The translations under genes and the position numbers were made by a program. Under the pieces are notes generated by a model. That model was not told the DNA's origin, did not search any database, and was given only the letters and a program-made list of their open reading frames with translations. From Mesorhizobium sp. YIM 152430 (GTDB lineage: Bacteria > Pseudomonadota > Alphaproteobacteria > Rhizobiales > Rhizobiaceae), in assembly GCF_029210365.1 (NCBI RefSeq), contig NZ_JARGES010000015.1:283779-347778 (forward strand): a stretch of DNA of 64,000 nucleotides, given 5' to 3'. Positions 56,398 to 63,745 of this stretch are shown here, piece after piece. Position 1 is the first letter of the stretch. Each line of letters starts with the position of its first letter.

Positions 56398-57588
56398 ATG
56401 AGCCGCCCAATGAACAGCCTCGATTTCGACAAGCGTCCCGAAGACACGCGCGTCGTCGTCGCCATGTCCGGCGGCGTCGATTCCTCCGTCGTCGCCGGCC
56501 TGATGAAGGAAGAGGGCTACGACGTCGTCGGCATCACGCTGCAACTTTACGACCATGGCGCGGCGGTGCATCGCGCCGGCTCGTGCTGCGCCGGCCAGGA
56601 CATCGGCGACGCGCGCGCGGTTTCCGAAAAGCTCGGCATCCCGCATTACGTGCTCGACTATGAGAAGCGCTTCCGCGAGGCGGTGATCAACCCCTTCGCC
56701 GAAAGCTACATCGCCGGCGAAACGCCGATCCCGTGCGTGGCCTGCAACCAGACGGTCAAGTTCGCCGACCTGTTGCAGACCGCGCGGGAACTTGGCGCCG
56801 ACGCTCTGGCGACCGGACACTACATCCGCAGCCGCGCCAATGGAGCACACCGTTCCCTGTTCAGGCCCGTCGATGCGGACCGTGACCAGAGCTATTTCCT
56901 CTTCGCCACCACGCAGGAGCAGATAGACTTCCTGCGCTTCCCGCTCGGCGGCATGTCGAAGCGCGAAGTGCGCGAGGCGGCCGAGCGCATGGGGCTGACG
57001 GTGGCCGCCAAGCCCGACAGTCAGGACATCTGCTTCGTGCCGCAGGGCAAATATGCCGACATCATCTCCAAGCTGCGCCCGGAAGCCGCCCGGCCCGGCG
57101 ACATCTACCATGTCGACGGCCGGCATCTGGGCCGTCACGACGGCATCCTGCGCTATACGATCGGCCAGCGCCGGGGGCTCGGCGTCGCCTCGGGCGAACC
57201 GCTCTACGTCGTCCATCTCGACGCCCCGCGCGCGCGCGTGATCGTCGGGCCGAAGGAGGCGCTGGAAACGCACCGGATCATCCTGCGCGACATCAACTGG
57301 CTGGGCGACGCGCCGCTCGCCGATCTGCCGGCCGAGGGCGTCGAACTCTTCGCCAAGGTGCGATCCACGCGCCCGCCGCGCGAGGCGAAGCTGTTCGTCA
57401 GGGACGGCCAGCCGATCGTGGAACTGGCCGATGGGGAAGCCGGCATCGCGCCGGGGCAAGCCTGCGTGCTCTATGCCGACGAAAGCGTCGAAACGCGCGT
57501 TCTGGGCGGCGGCTTCATCGCCCGCACCGAGCGCAGCCGCCGCTCGCAGGAAATGCTGGCACGGCTCGAGGCCCTTCCGGCAGCCTGA
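56398..57588 (+). CDS. mnmA: tRNA-specific 2-thiouridylase MnmA
   Basis: 396 aa. PP-loop [14 protein letters not shown], substrate-binding [18 protein letters not shown], catalytic cysteines in [12 protein letters not shown] and [16 protein letters not shown], and [10 protein letters not shown] in the tRNA-recognition part. It transfers sulfur to U34 of tRNA-Lys, -Glu and -Gln. The start is ATG 56398 (an alternative at 56410). A promoter with TTGGCA/TATATA is visible upstream. Confidence 0.97.
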   Translation: MSRPMNSLDFDKRPEDTRVVVAMSGGVDSSVVAGLMKEEGYDVVGITLQLYDHGAAVHRAGSCCAGQDIGDARAVSEKLGIPHYVLDYEKRFREAVINPFAESYIAGETPIPCVACNQTVKFADLLQTARELGADALATGHYIRSRANGAHRSLFRPVDADRDQSYFLFATTQEQIDFLRFPLGGMSKREVREAAERMGLTVAAKPDSQDICFVPQGKYADIISKLRPEAARPGDIYHVDGRHLGRHDGILRYTIGQRRGLGVASGEPLYVVHLDAPRARVIVGPKEALETHRIILRDINWLGDAPLADLPAEGVELFAKVRSTRPPREAKLFVRDGQPIVELADGEAGIAPGQACVLYADESVETRVLGGGFIARTERSRRSQEMLARLEALPAA

Positions 57589-57594
57589 AACCGC

Positions 57595-58548
57595 TCAATC
57601 GTGAAGGACGGTTCCAGCCGTCAGGATCTTCAGGACGCCGATCGCTTCCTCGCCGGATGTCCGCGGCTCCTCGCGCGTCGCGATGCACTGGATGAAGTGC
57701 TGCAATTCGCGCGTCAGCGGCATCCCTTGCTCGACCGGCACATAGGAGGGCTCGTTCATCGTGAACGCCCACTGGCCGCTGTCGCGCCAGATCGCGTGGC
57801 GATAGACGGCAAGCTTGCGCTCCCACGGCTCGACATCGTCGAACACCGCCATCGCCTTTTCGCCGACGACCGTCAGCCGCCGCTCACGATAGGGGTTGAG
57901 CCGCGAGGCGAAGAGATGGCTGCGAAGATCGCCGGGAAAGCGCATGTGGAGATGCGCGAAATCCGACAAGTGATCGAGGAGCGCCGCCCCCTCGCCGCGC
58001 ACCTCGACCGGATGGGCGCCGGTGATGGCGAGGATCATCGACAAATCGTGCGGGGCGAGATCCCACAGCGCATCGTTCTCGGTGTGGAACTTGCCGAGGC
58101 CGAGACGGTGGGAATGGATGTAGCGCACGCGGCCGAGCTCGCCCGCGTCGATCAGCGCCTTCAGCCCCTCGAAGCCGGGGTGGAAGCGCAGCACATGGCC
58201 GGTCATGAAGACGCGGCCGCAGGCCCTGGCCCGCTCGACGGCGCGCGTCGCATCCTCGACGGTCAGCGCGATCGGCTTTTCGACCAGCACGTCCTTGCCG
58301 TTCTCGACCGCGCGGATCGCGGCCTCGGCATGGAACTGCGGCGGCAGCGCCATGACGATGGCGTCGATGTCGTCGCGCGTGAAGATCTCCTCGATGCCGA
58401 CCGAAAGACAGCCATGCTCTGCGGCGAAGCCTTCCGCGCGCGCGGAATTGGCGTCCGCCACGGCCTGTAGCGCACCGAGCGACTTGAGCGTTCGGATATG
58501 GTTCGATCCCCAATATCCGCATCCGAGAACGGCGATGCGCGGCTTCAT
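57595..58548 (-). CDS. Gfo/Idh/MocA-family oxidoreductase
   Basis: 317 aa. Rossmann fold RIAVLGCGYWGSNHIRTLKSLG, the family motif VLVEKPIALTVEDA, and the catalytic region HRLGLGKFHTENDALWDLAPHDLSMIL with the Lys and His typical of sugar oxidoreductases of the WlbA/UDP-N-acetylglucosaminuronate dehydrogenase-like subgroup. ATG 58546-58548. Convergent with mnmA, 6 bases from its stop. The sugar substrate is unknown. Confidence 0.9.
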   Translation of the reverse strand: MKPRIAVLGCGYWGSNHIRTLKSLGALQAVADANSARAEGFAAEHGCLSVGIEEIFTRDDIDAIVMALPPQFHAEAAIRAVENGKDVLVEKPIALTVEDATRAVERARACGRVFMTGHVLRFHPGFEGLKALIDAGELGRVRYIHSHRLGLGKFHTENDALWDLAPHDLSMILAITGAHPVEVRGEGAALLDHLSDFAHLHMRFPGDLRSHLFASRLNPYRERRLTVVGEKAMAVFDDVEPWERKLAVYRHAIWRDSGQWAFTMNEPSYVPVEQGMPLTRELQHFIQCIATREEPRTSGEEAIGVLKILTAGTVLHD

Positions 58549-58701
58549 CTGGCTTTCTGGTTGGCAGGTTCGTGCGCAGACATAATGGGCAGGCCCGCGG
58601 AACTCAACCCTCGCACGGCACACCCCGGAAATGTCGCCGGCGCCTGACGGAGGGGAACGCGCATTGCGGGCAAAAACCCGCGCCGACCGGCCTTCGCTTG
58701 C

Positions 58702-58730
58702 TTGACAGCCCCGCCACCCGCCCCTTATAT
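58702..58730 (+). promoter_or_regulatory. Promoter of tRNA-Met
   Basis: TTGACA (58702-58707, perfect), 17-base spacer, TTATAT (58725-58730), 34 bases upstream of the tRNA. Confidence 0.8.
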
Positions 58731-58764
58731 CCGCGGCACTTCGCAGCGCCCGAGGCGCTGCCGG

Positions 58765-58841
58765 GGCGGAGTAGCTCAGTCGGTTAGAGCAGAGGAATCA
58801 TAATCCTTGTGTCGGGGGTTCGAATCCCTCCTCCGCTACCA
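58765..58841 (+). tRNA. tRNA-Met (CAT), elongator type
   Basis: 77 bases including an encoded CCA. Acceptor stem GGCGGAG/CTCCGCT (one G-U pair at position 1-72), D-loop AGTCGGTTAGAG, anticodon stem GAGGA/TCCTT around ATCATAA (anticodon CAT), and T-arm GGGGG-TTCGAAT-CCCTC. G1-U72 pairing and this sequence fit the elongator tRNA-Met rather than initiator. Its 3' end appears to be the integration point of the following accessory region. Confidence 0.96.
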
Positions 58842-59163
58842 TTCCTTCGTCATATCTAACTGTTTTTATTAATAGAATTCTTCTCATCCCTCATTTCATA
58901 TCGCTTGTGTTTATGCGGCAACCCTGTCAATTGACTGATTTAGTTTCGAAAATTCCAGCGGGGGTTCAATTCGAACCGCTACCATTTGTATCCTTGGCTC
59001 TACGACGCCGTTCCCCTTTCGTGCTGCCGGTTGGAAGTTTGTAGGGGGCAAGGTCGCCGCGCTCTTGGGAACAGTTGTCGGTGTTTGCTCCCCGGGTGTT
59101 CACCTATGACGCGGCGCCAATCGAGGTCGCGGTGGGTGTTCACTTTCCGGCCAAAAGCCATAA
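58842..59163. other. AT-richer junction with partial copy of the tRNA 3' end
   Basis: No gene is supported in these 322 bases. The first 110 are visibly AT-richer than the rest of the window. At 58959-58967 CGGGGGTTC and at 58976-58986 CCGCTACCATT repeat two blocks of the tRNA 3' end (58813-58821 and 58833-58843), with the middle changed. This looks like a decayed attachment-site copy. Short plus-strand frames after 58986 have no ribosome-binding site. Confidence 0.6.
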
Positions 59164-59898
59164 TCAACCGTCCGCTGTTGCGTTGACGGCCACGAGCATC
59201 AGTATAATTCCGGCCGTGACCTGGATCGTTCGGGTGACGCGGTCGACCACCGTCGGCCGGGAGGCCAGCAGCCGGATCAGCTGCTGACGGAACAGAATCG
59301 CCGCCAGTGCGACTGTCGCAAGGACCAGTCCGACGCCGATGATCATGACGAAGGCGAAGGCCACACCTGCTTCCGGCACGCCGCGCGTGACCGCGAAGGT
59401 CATAATAAAGAGGGTCAGGGGACAAGGAATTAATCCGGCGGCAAACCCGACAGCCAGCCCTTGTCCTTGATGTTGGTGCGGAACACCGCGAACACCCTGC
59501 CAGAGCATCCAGATGCCGATCAGGCCGAGAAGGCCGCGGCTAAGATTTTCGAGGAGCGGAGCGCTTCCGACACTGCCAAGCGTTACTGATACAAGCGGCA
59601 GCGCGGCCAGCACGATGACGACCGACATGGAAACATGGACAGATGACAGGATCAGCGAAATCGCAAGGCCTCGCGGCATCGTCGCCGTCGATCCCGTGAG
59701 GTAGGTGGCCAGCACCGCCTTGCTGTGCCCCGGGGTCAGCGCATGGGCCGCCCCGAACACGATACCCATGGGCAAATAGGCCGCGAGCAAACTCCAGTCG
59801 CCAGTTGACGCGAACTGGCCGATGCGGTCGCCAAATGCCAGATAAATCTCGCGCTGCAGCGCCACCAACTGGTGATAGATTGCCCAGGCGGTGCTCAT
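59164..59898 (-). CDS. NicO-family (RcnA-like) nickel/cobalt exporter
   Basis: 244 aa with about six transmembrane helices. Family motifs: AAHALTPGHSKAVLATYLTGS and GLIPCPLTLFIMTFAV. The NicO family includes RcnA, an exporter of Ni(II) and Co(II). The start is ATG 59896-59898, which overlaps the upstream MFS gene's stop (ATGA); an earlier start at 59911-59913 is possible. A short His-containing stretch (VPHQHQGQG) sits in the central loop, weaker than the long His loop of E. coli RcnA. Part of the repressor-MFS-NicO operon. Confidence 0.88.
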   Translation of the reverse strand: MSTAWAIYHQLVALQREIYLAFGDRIGQFASTGDWSLLAAYLPMGIVFGAAHALTPGHSKAVLATYLTGSTATMPRGLAISLILSSVHVSMSVVIVLAALPLVSVTLGSVGSAPLLENLSRGLLGLIGIWMLWQGVRGVPHQHQGQGLAVGFAAGLIPCPLTLFIMTFAVTRGVPEAGVAFAFVMIIGVGLVLATVALAAILFRQQLIRLLASRPTVVDRVTRTIQVTAGIILMLVAVNATADG

Positions 59899-61205
59899 CC
59901 TCGCGTTGGCCACGAAGGATGGAGGTCGTCGATCACGTATCGATGCGCATGGCGGCGTGATGGTGCGTCTTCGAGATGCGAATGATCGGAGGGCAGTTCG
60001 TCATGGCGATGCTCGAGAACCTCCGGGTCGGAGGCCGGCCAAAGGACAAGCGCCAGACCGATGGCTGCGCCGGCAAGTGCTGCCAGCAGCGCCGCGGTTG
60101 GAGCAAGACCAAGCGTTGCGCCGGTCCAGCCCGCGAAGGGGTAGGTAAATAGCCAGCAGGCATGTGAGAGAGCGAACTGCGCGGCAAACAGCGCCGGGCG
60201 GTCCTCGGGATTAGCGGAACGCCGAAGCAGTCGTCCGGACGGCGTCTGGGCTGTCGAGTAACCGAGACCAAGTACGAACCAGAGCGGCAACAGCCAACCA
60301 TATCCCGGCAATGCCCCAGCCAGCAATGTGCCCGTGGCAAGGATGCCTGCTCCTGCAAGAATGGCGCTCCGGTCCGGTATCCGCTCCAACAGTCGCGGCA
60401 GCGCCAGGGCTGCGACCATCGATCCGCCGCCAAACGCCGCGAGCGCTAGGGCTGTCGCCTGCTGGTCGAGGCCGAAGGCAGCCTGCACATACACGACCGT
60501 GTTCACGATCACCAAAGCGCCGGCGGACGCGACGGCAAGGTTGATCGCCAGCAGGCCGCGCAGACGAGGCGTGGCCAGATAGATGCGGATGCCCCGAGTC
60601 ATGCGGTCATAGATTCCGCGTGGCTGCGATGGTTTCGGGGTTGGCAGAGTGACTGTCAGGACAAGTGCCGCCGATATGAGGAAGCCGACGACTGTACCCA
60701 CGAACAGGTTGTGAAAGGTCATGAAAGCGAGCAGCGCGGCCGCTAGCATCGGGCTGATCAGGCTTTCGAGATCATAGGCGAGCCGGGAAAGCGACAGCGC
60801 GCGCGTATATTCCTTCTCGTCGGGCAGGATGTCGGGGATCGTCGCCTGAAAGGTCGGCGTAAACCCGGCCGAGGCGGACTGAAGGACGAAGATCAGCACA
60901 TAGATCTGCCAGATCTCCGTGACGAACGGCAGGAACAGCGCGACGGCTGCGCGCACGAGATCCAGCGCGACGAGCATGGCACGCCGGGAAATACGCTCCG
61001 TGAAAGCTGACGCGATCGGCGCGACACCCACATAGGCAATCATCTTGATGGCAAGCGCGGTGCCGAGCACGGCCCCGGCGTTTTCGCCCGCCAGTTCAAA
61101 GGCGAGCAGCCCCAGCGCCACAGTGAGGAGACCGGTTCCGATCAAGGCGGTCACCTGGGCGAGGAAGAGATGGCGGTAGGTCCGGTTTTCTAGGATCGTT
61201 AGCAT
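59895..61205 (-). CDS. NreB-like MFS metal exporter with His-rich tail
   Basis: 436 aa, twelve predicted helices, MFS signature regions (PIASAFTERISRRAMLVALDLVRAAVALFLP). The C-terminal cytosolic tail (EHRHDELPSDHSHLEDAP, then RRHAHRY) is rich in histidine, as in NreB/NrsD nickel exporters. Overlaps the repressor stop by one base (TAATG) and the NicO gene by 4 bases. Together with NicO this suggests two exporters for the same metal, likely Ni(II) and/or Co(II) (inference). Confidence 0.88.
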   Translation of the reverse strand: MLTILENRTYRHLFLAQVTALIGTGLLTVALGLLAFELAGENAGAVLGTALAIKMIAYVGVAPIASAFTERISRRAMLVALDLVRAAVALFLPFVTEIWQIYVLIFVLQSASAGFTPTFQATIPDILPDEKEYTRALSLSRLAYDLESLISPMLAAALLAFMTFHNLFVGTVVGFLISAALVLTVTLPTPKPSQPRGIYDRMTRGIRIYLATPRLRGLLAINLAVASAGALVIVNTVVYVQAAFGLDQQATALALAAFGGGSMVAALALPRLLERIPDRSAILAGAGILATGTLLAGALPGYGWLLPLWFVLGLGYSTAQTPSGRLLRRSANPEDRPALFAAQFALSHACWLFTYPFAGWTGATLGLAPTAALLAALAGAAIGLALVLWPASDPEVLEHRHDELPSDHSHLEDAPSRRHAHRYVIDDLHPSWPTRG

Positions 61206-61486
61206 TAGAGGTATTTTGCGACCTCTTTGAACGCGTCGACCGAGCTGCGGCGCTCCCGGTCGAGCGGCCCTACCGCCTTCTCAAGGCAGTGATCGAGGTG
61301 ATCATGGATCAGTGTCTTCTTTGCCTGGGCGATGGCCTTCTCCACGGCGTGAAGCTGCTGGGCGATGTCAAGGCACGAACGGCCGGCCTCGATCATCTCG
61401 ATGACGCCACGAAGATGGCCATCGGCGCGCCGCAATCGTTTGACGATGTGCGGGTGGGATTGGTGTGGTTCAACAATCTCGTTCAT
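61205..61486 (-). CDS. CsoR/RcnR-family metal-responsive repressor
   Basis: 93 aa all-helical repressor. The metal ligand triad lies at C38, H63 and C67, spaced as in CsoR and InrS (C-x24-H-x3-C), not the Cys-His-His of RcnR. The fourth position used by nickel sensors (32 residues before C38) is Glu6, with H8 nearby, so copper(I) and nickel(II) sensing are both possible. The gene context (NreB and NicO) favours nickel/cobalt. It binds G-tract operators; a dyad with a G6 tract overlaps its own promoter. Confidence 0.88.
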   Translation of the reverse strand: MNEIVEPHQSHPHIVKRLRRADGHLRGVIEMIEAGRSCLDIAQQLHAVEKAIAQAKKTLIHDHLDHCLEKAVGPLDRERRSSVDAFKEVAKYL

Positions 61487-61491
61487 GGATT

Positions 61492-61515
61492 TATCCTATC
61501 CCCCCGTAGAGGATA
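61492..61515 (-). promoter_or_regulatory. G-tract operator overlapping the repressor's promoter
   Basis: TATCCT (61492-61497) and AGGATA (61510-61515) flank a C6/G6 tract (61500-61505). On the minus strand TTGCCG (61521-61516), 17 bases, TAGGAT (61498-61493) form a promoter whose spacer is this dyad, ending 6 bases before the ATG. A G-tract flanked by inverted AT-rich arms is the operator type of RcnR/CsoR/FrmR repressors. It also lies 76 bases upstream of the divergent His-rich gene. Confidence 0.7.
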
Positions 61516-61590
61516 CGGCAACAGAATGCATCATGCGCCTCGTGCTCGGCAACAACGGTTTTTTAAGGTTTTGGTGACAAACCGTTAATC

Positions 61591-61965
61591 ATGTCCGGGC
61601 AGCTCAGCAGATCAGTTCTCTGCCTCGCCATTGCATTTGCAATGGCGTTTGGCTCGCTGCTGCCCCATGCCACGTACTTGCCATCCCGCGATCAGCTCTT
61701 CCTTGCCACCGAGCGGCTCGCCCAGTTCGAAGCTGAGATCGCCGAGCATGGGCACAGCCACGACGAAGTTACTGATCGCGAACAGGGCCACACGCATGGC
61801 CATAATCCCGCCGACCATTCGCACGAGACGCCCACGGCGCCTCCCGGCGGCGGGCCGGCGTTGCAAACCTTGCTTCCAGCCTGGATCACGGTGGCGCCAC
61901 AGGCGGCACATATCGGCGCAAGCTATCGGCTTGAACGTCCACCTAAGCTGATCGTCCTCGCCTGA
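61591..61965 (+). CDS. His-rich secreted protein
   Basis: 124 aa. A hydrophobic signal (SVLCLAIAFAMAFGSLLPHA) is followed by EHGHSHDEVTDREQGHTHGHNPADHSHET, with ten histidines in under thirty residues, then a hydrophobic tail (LQTLLPAWITVAPQAAHIG). This suggests a periplasmic or membrane-attached metal buffer. No named family is recognised. It starts the plus-strand operon divergent from the metal repressor. Confidence 0.75.
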   Translation: MSGQLSRSVLCLAIAFAMAFGSLLPHATYLPSRDQLFLATERLAQFEAEIAEHGHSHDEVTDREQGHTHGHNPADHSHETPTAPPGGGPALQTLLPAWITVAPQAAHIGASYRLERPPKLIVLA

Positions 61966-62013
61966 TCGCGGCCGCGCATCCGGCCACAGTCAACGACGAC
62001 GATTGGAGTTTCC

Positions 62014-62751
62014 ATGCACCGACCTTTCCGCGAGGGTCCGCTGCGCGTTAAGCGCGGATGGTCTGCCCTCATCACGCTCGCCGTCCTTGGGGGGACGGCA
62101 CTATTCACACATCCCGCCTTTGCGCATGCCGTTGCCGAAGGCGACAAAGGCTATATCCAGGAGATCACCGGGATTCACCTGATCCCCTTCATCTACCTTG
62201 GCGCCAAGCACATGGTCACGGGCTACGACCATATCCTGTTCCTGCTTGGCGTGATCTTCTTCCTCTACCGGCCCAAGCACATCGCCACCTATGTCAGCCT
62301 GTTCGCAATTGGCCATTCGGTGACCATGCTGGCTGGCGTATATTTCAACATCGGCATCAACAGCTACATCATCGACGCGATCATCGGCCTGTCGGTGGTC
62401 TACAAGGCGCTCGACAATATGGGAGCCTATCAGCGCTGGTTCGGTTTCCAGCCCAACACCAAGGCCGCGACGCTGATCTTCGGTTTCTTCCACGGCTTCG
62501 GACTCTCGACCAAGATCATCGAATACGAGATCTCTCCGGACGGCCTGGTGCCGAATTTGCTCGCCTTCAATGTGGGCGTCGAAATCGGTCAGCTCCTGGC
62601 ACTGTTCGCGATCCTGATCGTCATAAGCTACTGGCGCCGAAAGCCGAGTTTCTGGAGGCACGCCTACACCATGAACGTGGCGATGATGGTCGCCGGGTTG
62701 GTGCTCACCGGCTACCAGATCGCCGGATTTTTCTTTGCGCCCACCGCCTGA
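62014..62751 (+). CDS. HupE/UreJ-family membrane protein
   Basis: 245 aa. After a signal-like N-terminus, the typical HupE/UreJ region follows: GIHLIPFIYLGAKHMVTGYDHILFLLGVIFFLYRPKHIATYVSLFAIGHSVTML, with the His/Asp set (H, H, D-H) that forms a metal path in nickel permeases. About six further helices, including FGFFHGFGLSTKI and NVGVEIGQLLALFAILIV. HupE/UreJ proteins import nickel or cobalt for hydrogenase and urease; neither enzyme is encoded here, so its role beside exporters is unclear. Confidence 0.9.
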   Translation: MHRPFREGPLRVKRGWSALITLAVLGGTALFTHPAFAHAVAEGDKGYIQEITGIHLIPFIYLGAKHMVTGYDHILFLLGVIFFLYRPKHIATYVSLFAIGHSVTMLAGVYFNIGINSYIIDAIIGLSVVYKALDNMGAYQRWFGFQPNTKAATLIFGFFHGFGLSTKIIEYEISPDGLVPNLLAFNVGVEIGQLLALFAILIVISYWRRKPSFWRHAYTMNVAMMVAGLVLTGYQIAGFFFAPTA

Positions 62752-62763
62752 AAGGAGTGATAA

Positions 62764-63498
62764 ATGTATAACACCGACCTTCCCCGCCGGGCGGACCTGC
62801 CGAGCTCGGCGCAACTCAAGCGCTCCACTTGGATCGCAAGCATTACCGCTGTGGCCATTCTGGGCTTCGTGGTGCTCCCATCCGAATACGGCGTCGATCC
62901 CACCGGCGTCGGCAGTGTGCTGGGCCTGACGCAAATGGGCGAGATCAAGATGCAGCTTGCCGAAGAGGCCGCACAGGATGCGGCAGCCACTGCTGCCAGC
63001 GCAAATGCCGATCTGGTTGCCCGCCTAGACAGGATCGAGGCTGCCCTCCAGGGTCTCGCTGCTGGCGTCCCGGCGGCCCCGGCATCCGGCGATCCGCTGG
63101 CCGGGCTGATCGAAGGGCAGCTTTCCCAAGGACAGGAGTCAACGCCAGCGGTTCAACCGACTGAGCAGGCGGTGCCGGCATCCGAATGGCGGGATGAAGT
63201 TTCCTTCACGCTCACGCCTGGCCAGGGCGCAGAGATTAAGCTGGTCATGGAACAGGGCGCGCAAGCGCGGTTTCATTGGACAGCCAATGGCGCGGTCGTC
63301 AATTACGACACGCATGGCGACGGCGGCGGTCAATCGGTCTCCTACGAGCAGGGCCGAGGTGTGCCGGAACAGGAGGGTGTGCTCGAAGCCGCTTTCACCG
63401 GCAATCACGGCTGGTTCTGGCGGAACCGGACCGAGGCCGACGTAACCGTCACCTTGCGTGCGACGGGGGCCTATTCGGAGATGAAGCGGATGCTCTAG
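62764..63498 (+). CDS. Membrane-anchored beta-rich protein (transmembrane anchor protein)
   Basis: 244 aa. One membrane helix at about 22-40 (TWIASITAVAILGFVVLPS) is followed by a coiled-coil/linker (QLAEEAAQDAAATAASANADLVARLDRIEAALQGL), an Ala/Pro/Gln-rich linker, and a C-terminal domain of strands (DEVSFTLTPGQGAEIKLVMEQGAQARFHW ... GNHGWFWRNRTEADVTVTLRATG) resembling a GOLD/emp24-like beta sandwich. It is commonly found next to HupE/UreJ genes. Periplasmic orientation likely. No function is known. It starts 12 bases after the hupE-like stop, with AAGGAG. Confidence 0.82.
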   Translation: MYNTDLPRRADLPSSAQLKRSTWIASITAVAILGFVVLPSEYGVDPTGVGSVLGLTQMGEIKMQLAEEAAQDAAATAASANADLVARLDRIEAALQGLAAGVPAAPASGDPLAGLIEGQLSQGQESTPAVQPTEQAVPASEWRDEVSFTLTPGQGAEIKLVMEQGAQARFHWTANGAVVNYDTHGDGGGQSVSYEQGRGVPEQEGVLEAAFTGNHGWFWRNRTEADVTVTLRATGAYSEMKRML

Positions 63499-63633
63499 TC
63501 GCATCTTGGCAACTGACCATTCGAACCCGTCGCAGATGCCAAACAAGCATCTGCGACGGGACATCACTTCAGCTACCCGGTCTTCGTTGCAGCTGATGGG
63601 CCGATCAAAGGCCGCAGGCTCAACCCTTTCGAC

Positions 63634-63671
63634 TTGACGGCAATCATCGGTTTTTCATACTTGGGGGTATG
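63634..63671 (+). promoter_or_regulatory. Promoter with CATAC-N6-GTATG G-tract operator upstream of the rhodanese gene
   Basis: TTGACG (63634-63639), 16-base spacer, CATACT (63656-63661) as -10. The -10 overlaps the dyad CATAC-TTGGGG-GTATG (63656-63671), which contains a G5 tract and resembles FrmR/CsoR-family operators. It suggests control by the island's CsoR/RcnR-like repressor or a further one beyond the window. Confidence 0.6.
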
Positions 63672-63745
63672 GGGATTGCGAGCTCCCCACGAGGCGCCAG
63701 CCAAAGATCGCGTTCCACATCAACCCCGGCGACGGAGGAACGCAT

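Noticed and set aside
58958..58986. Second tRNA gene suggested by the tRNA-like 3' sequence
   Set aside because: No acceptor 5' half, D-arm or anticodon stem precedes it and the T-arm cannot form; better read as a partial attachment-site copy.
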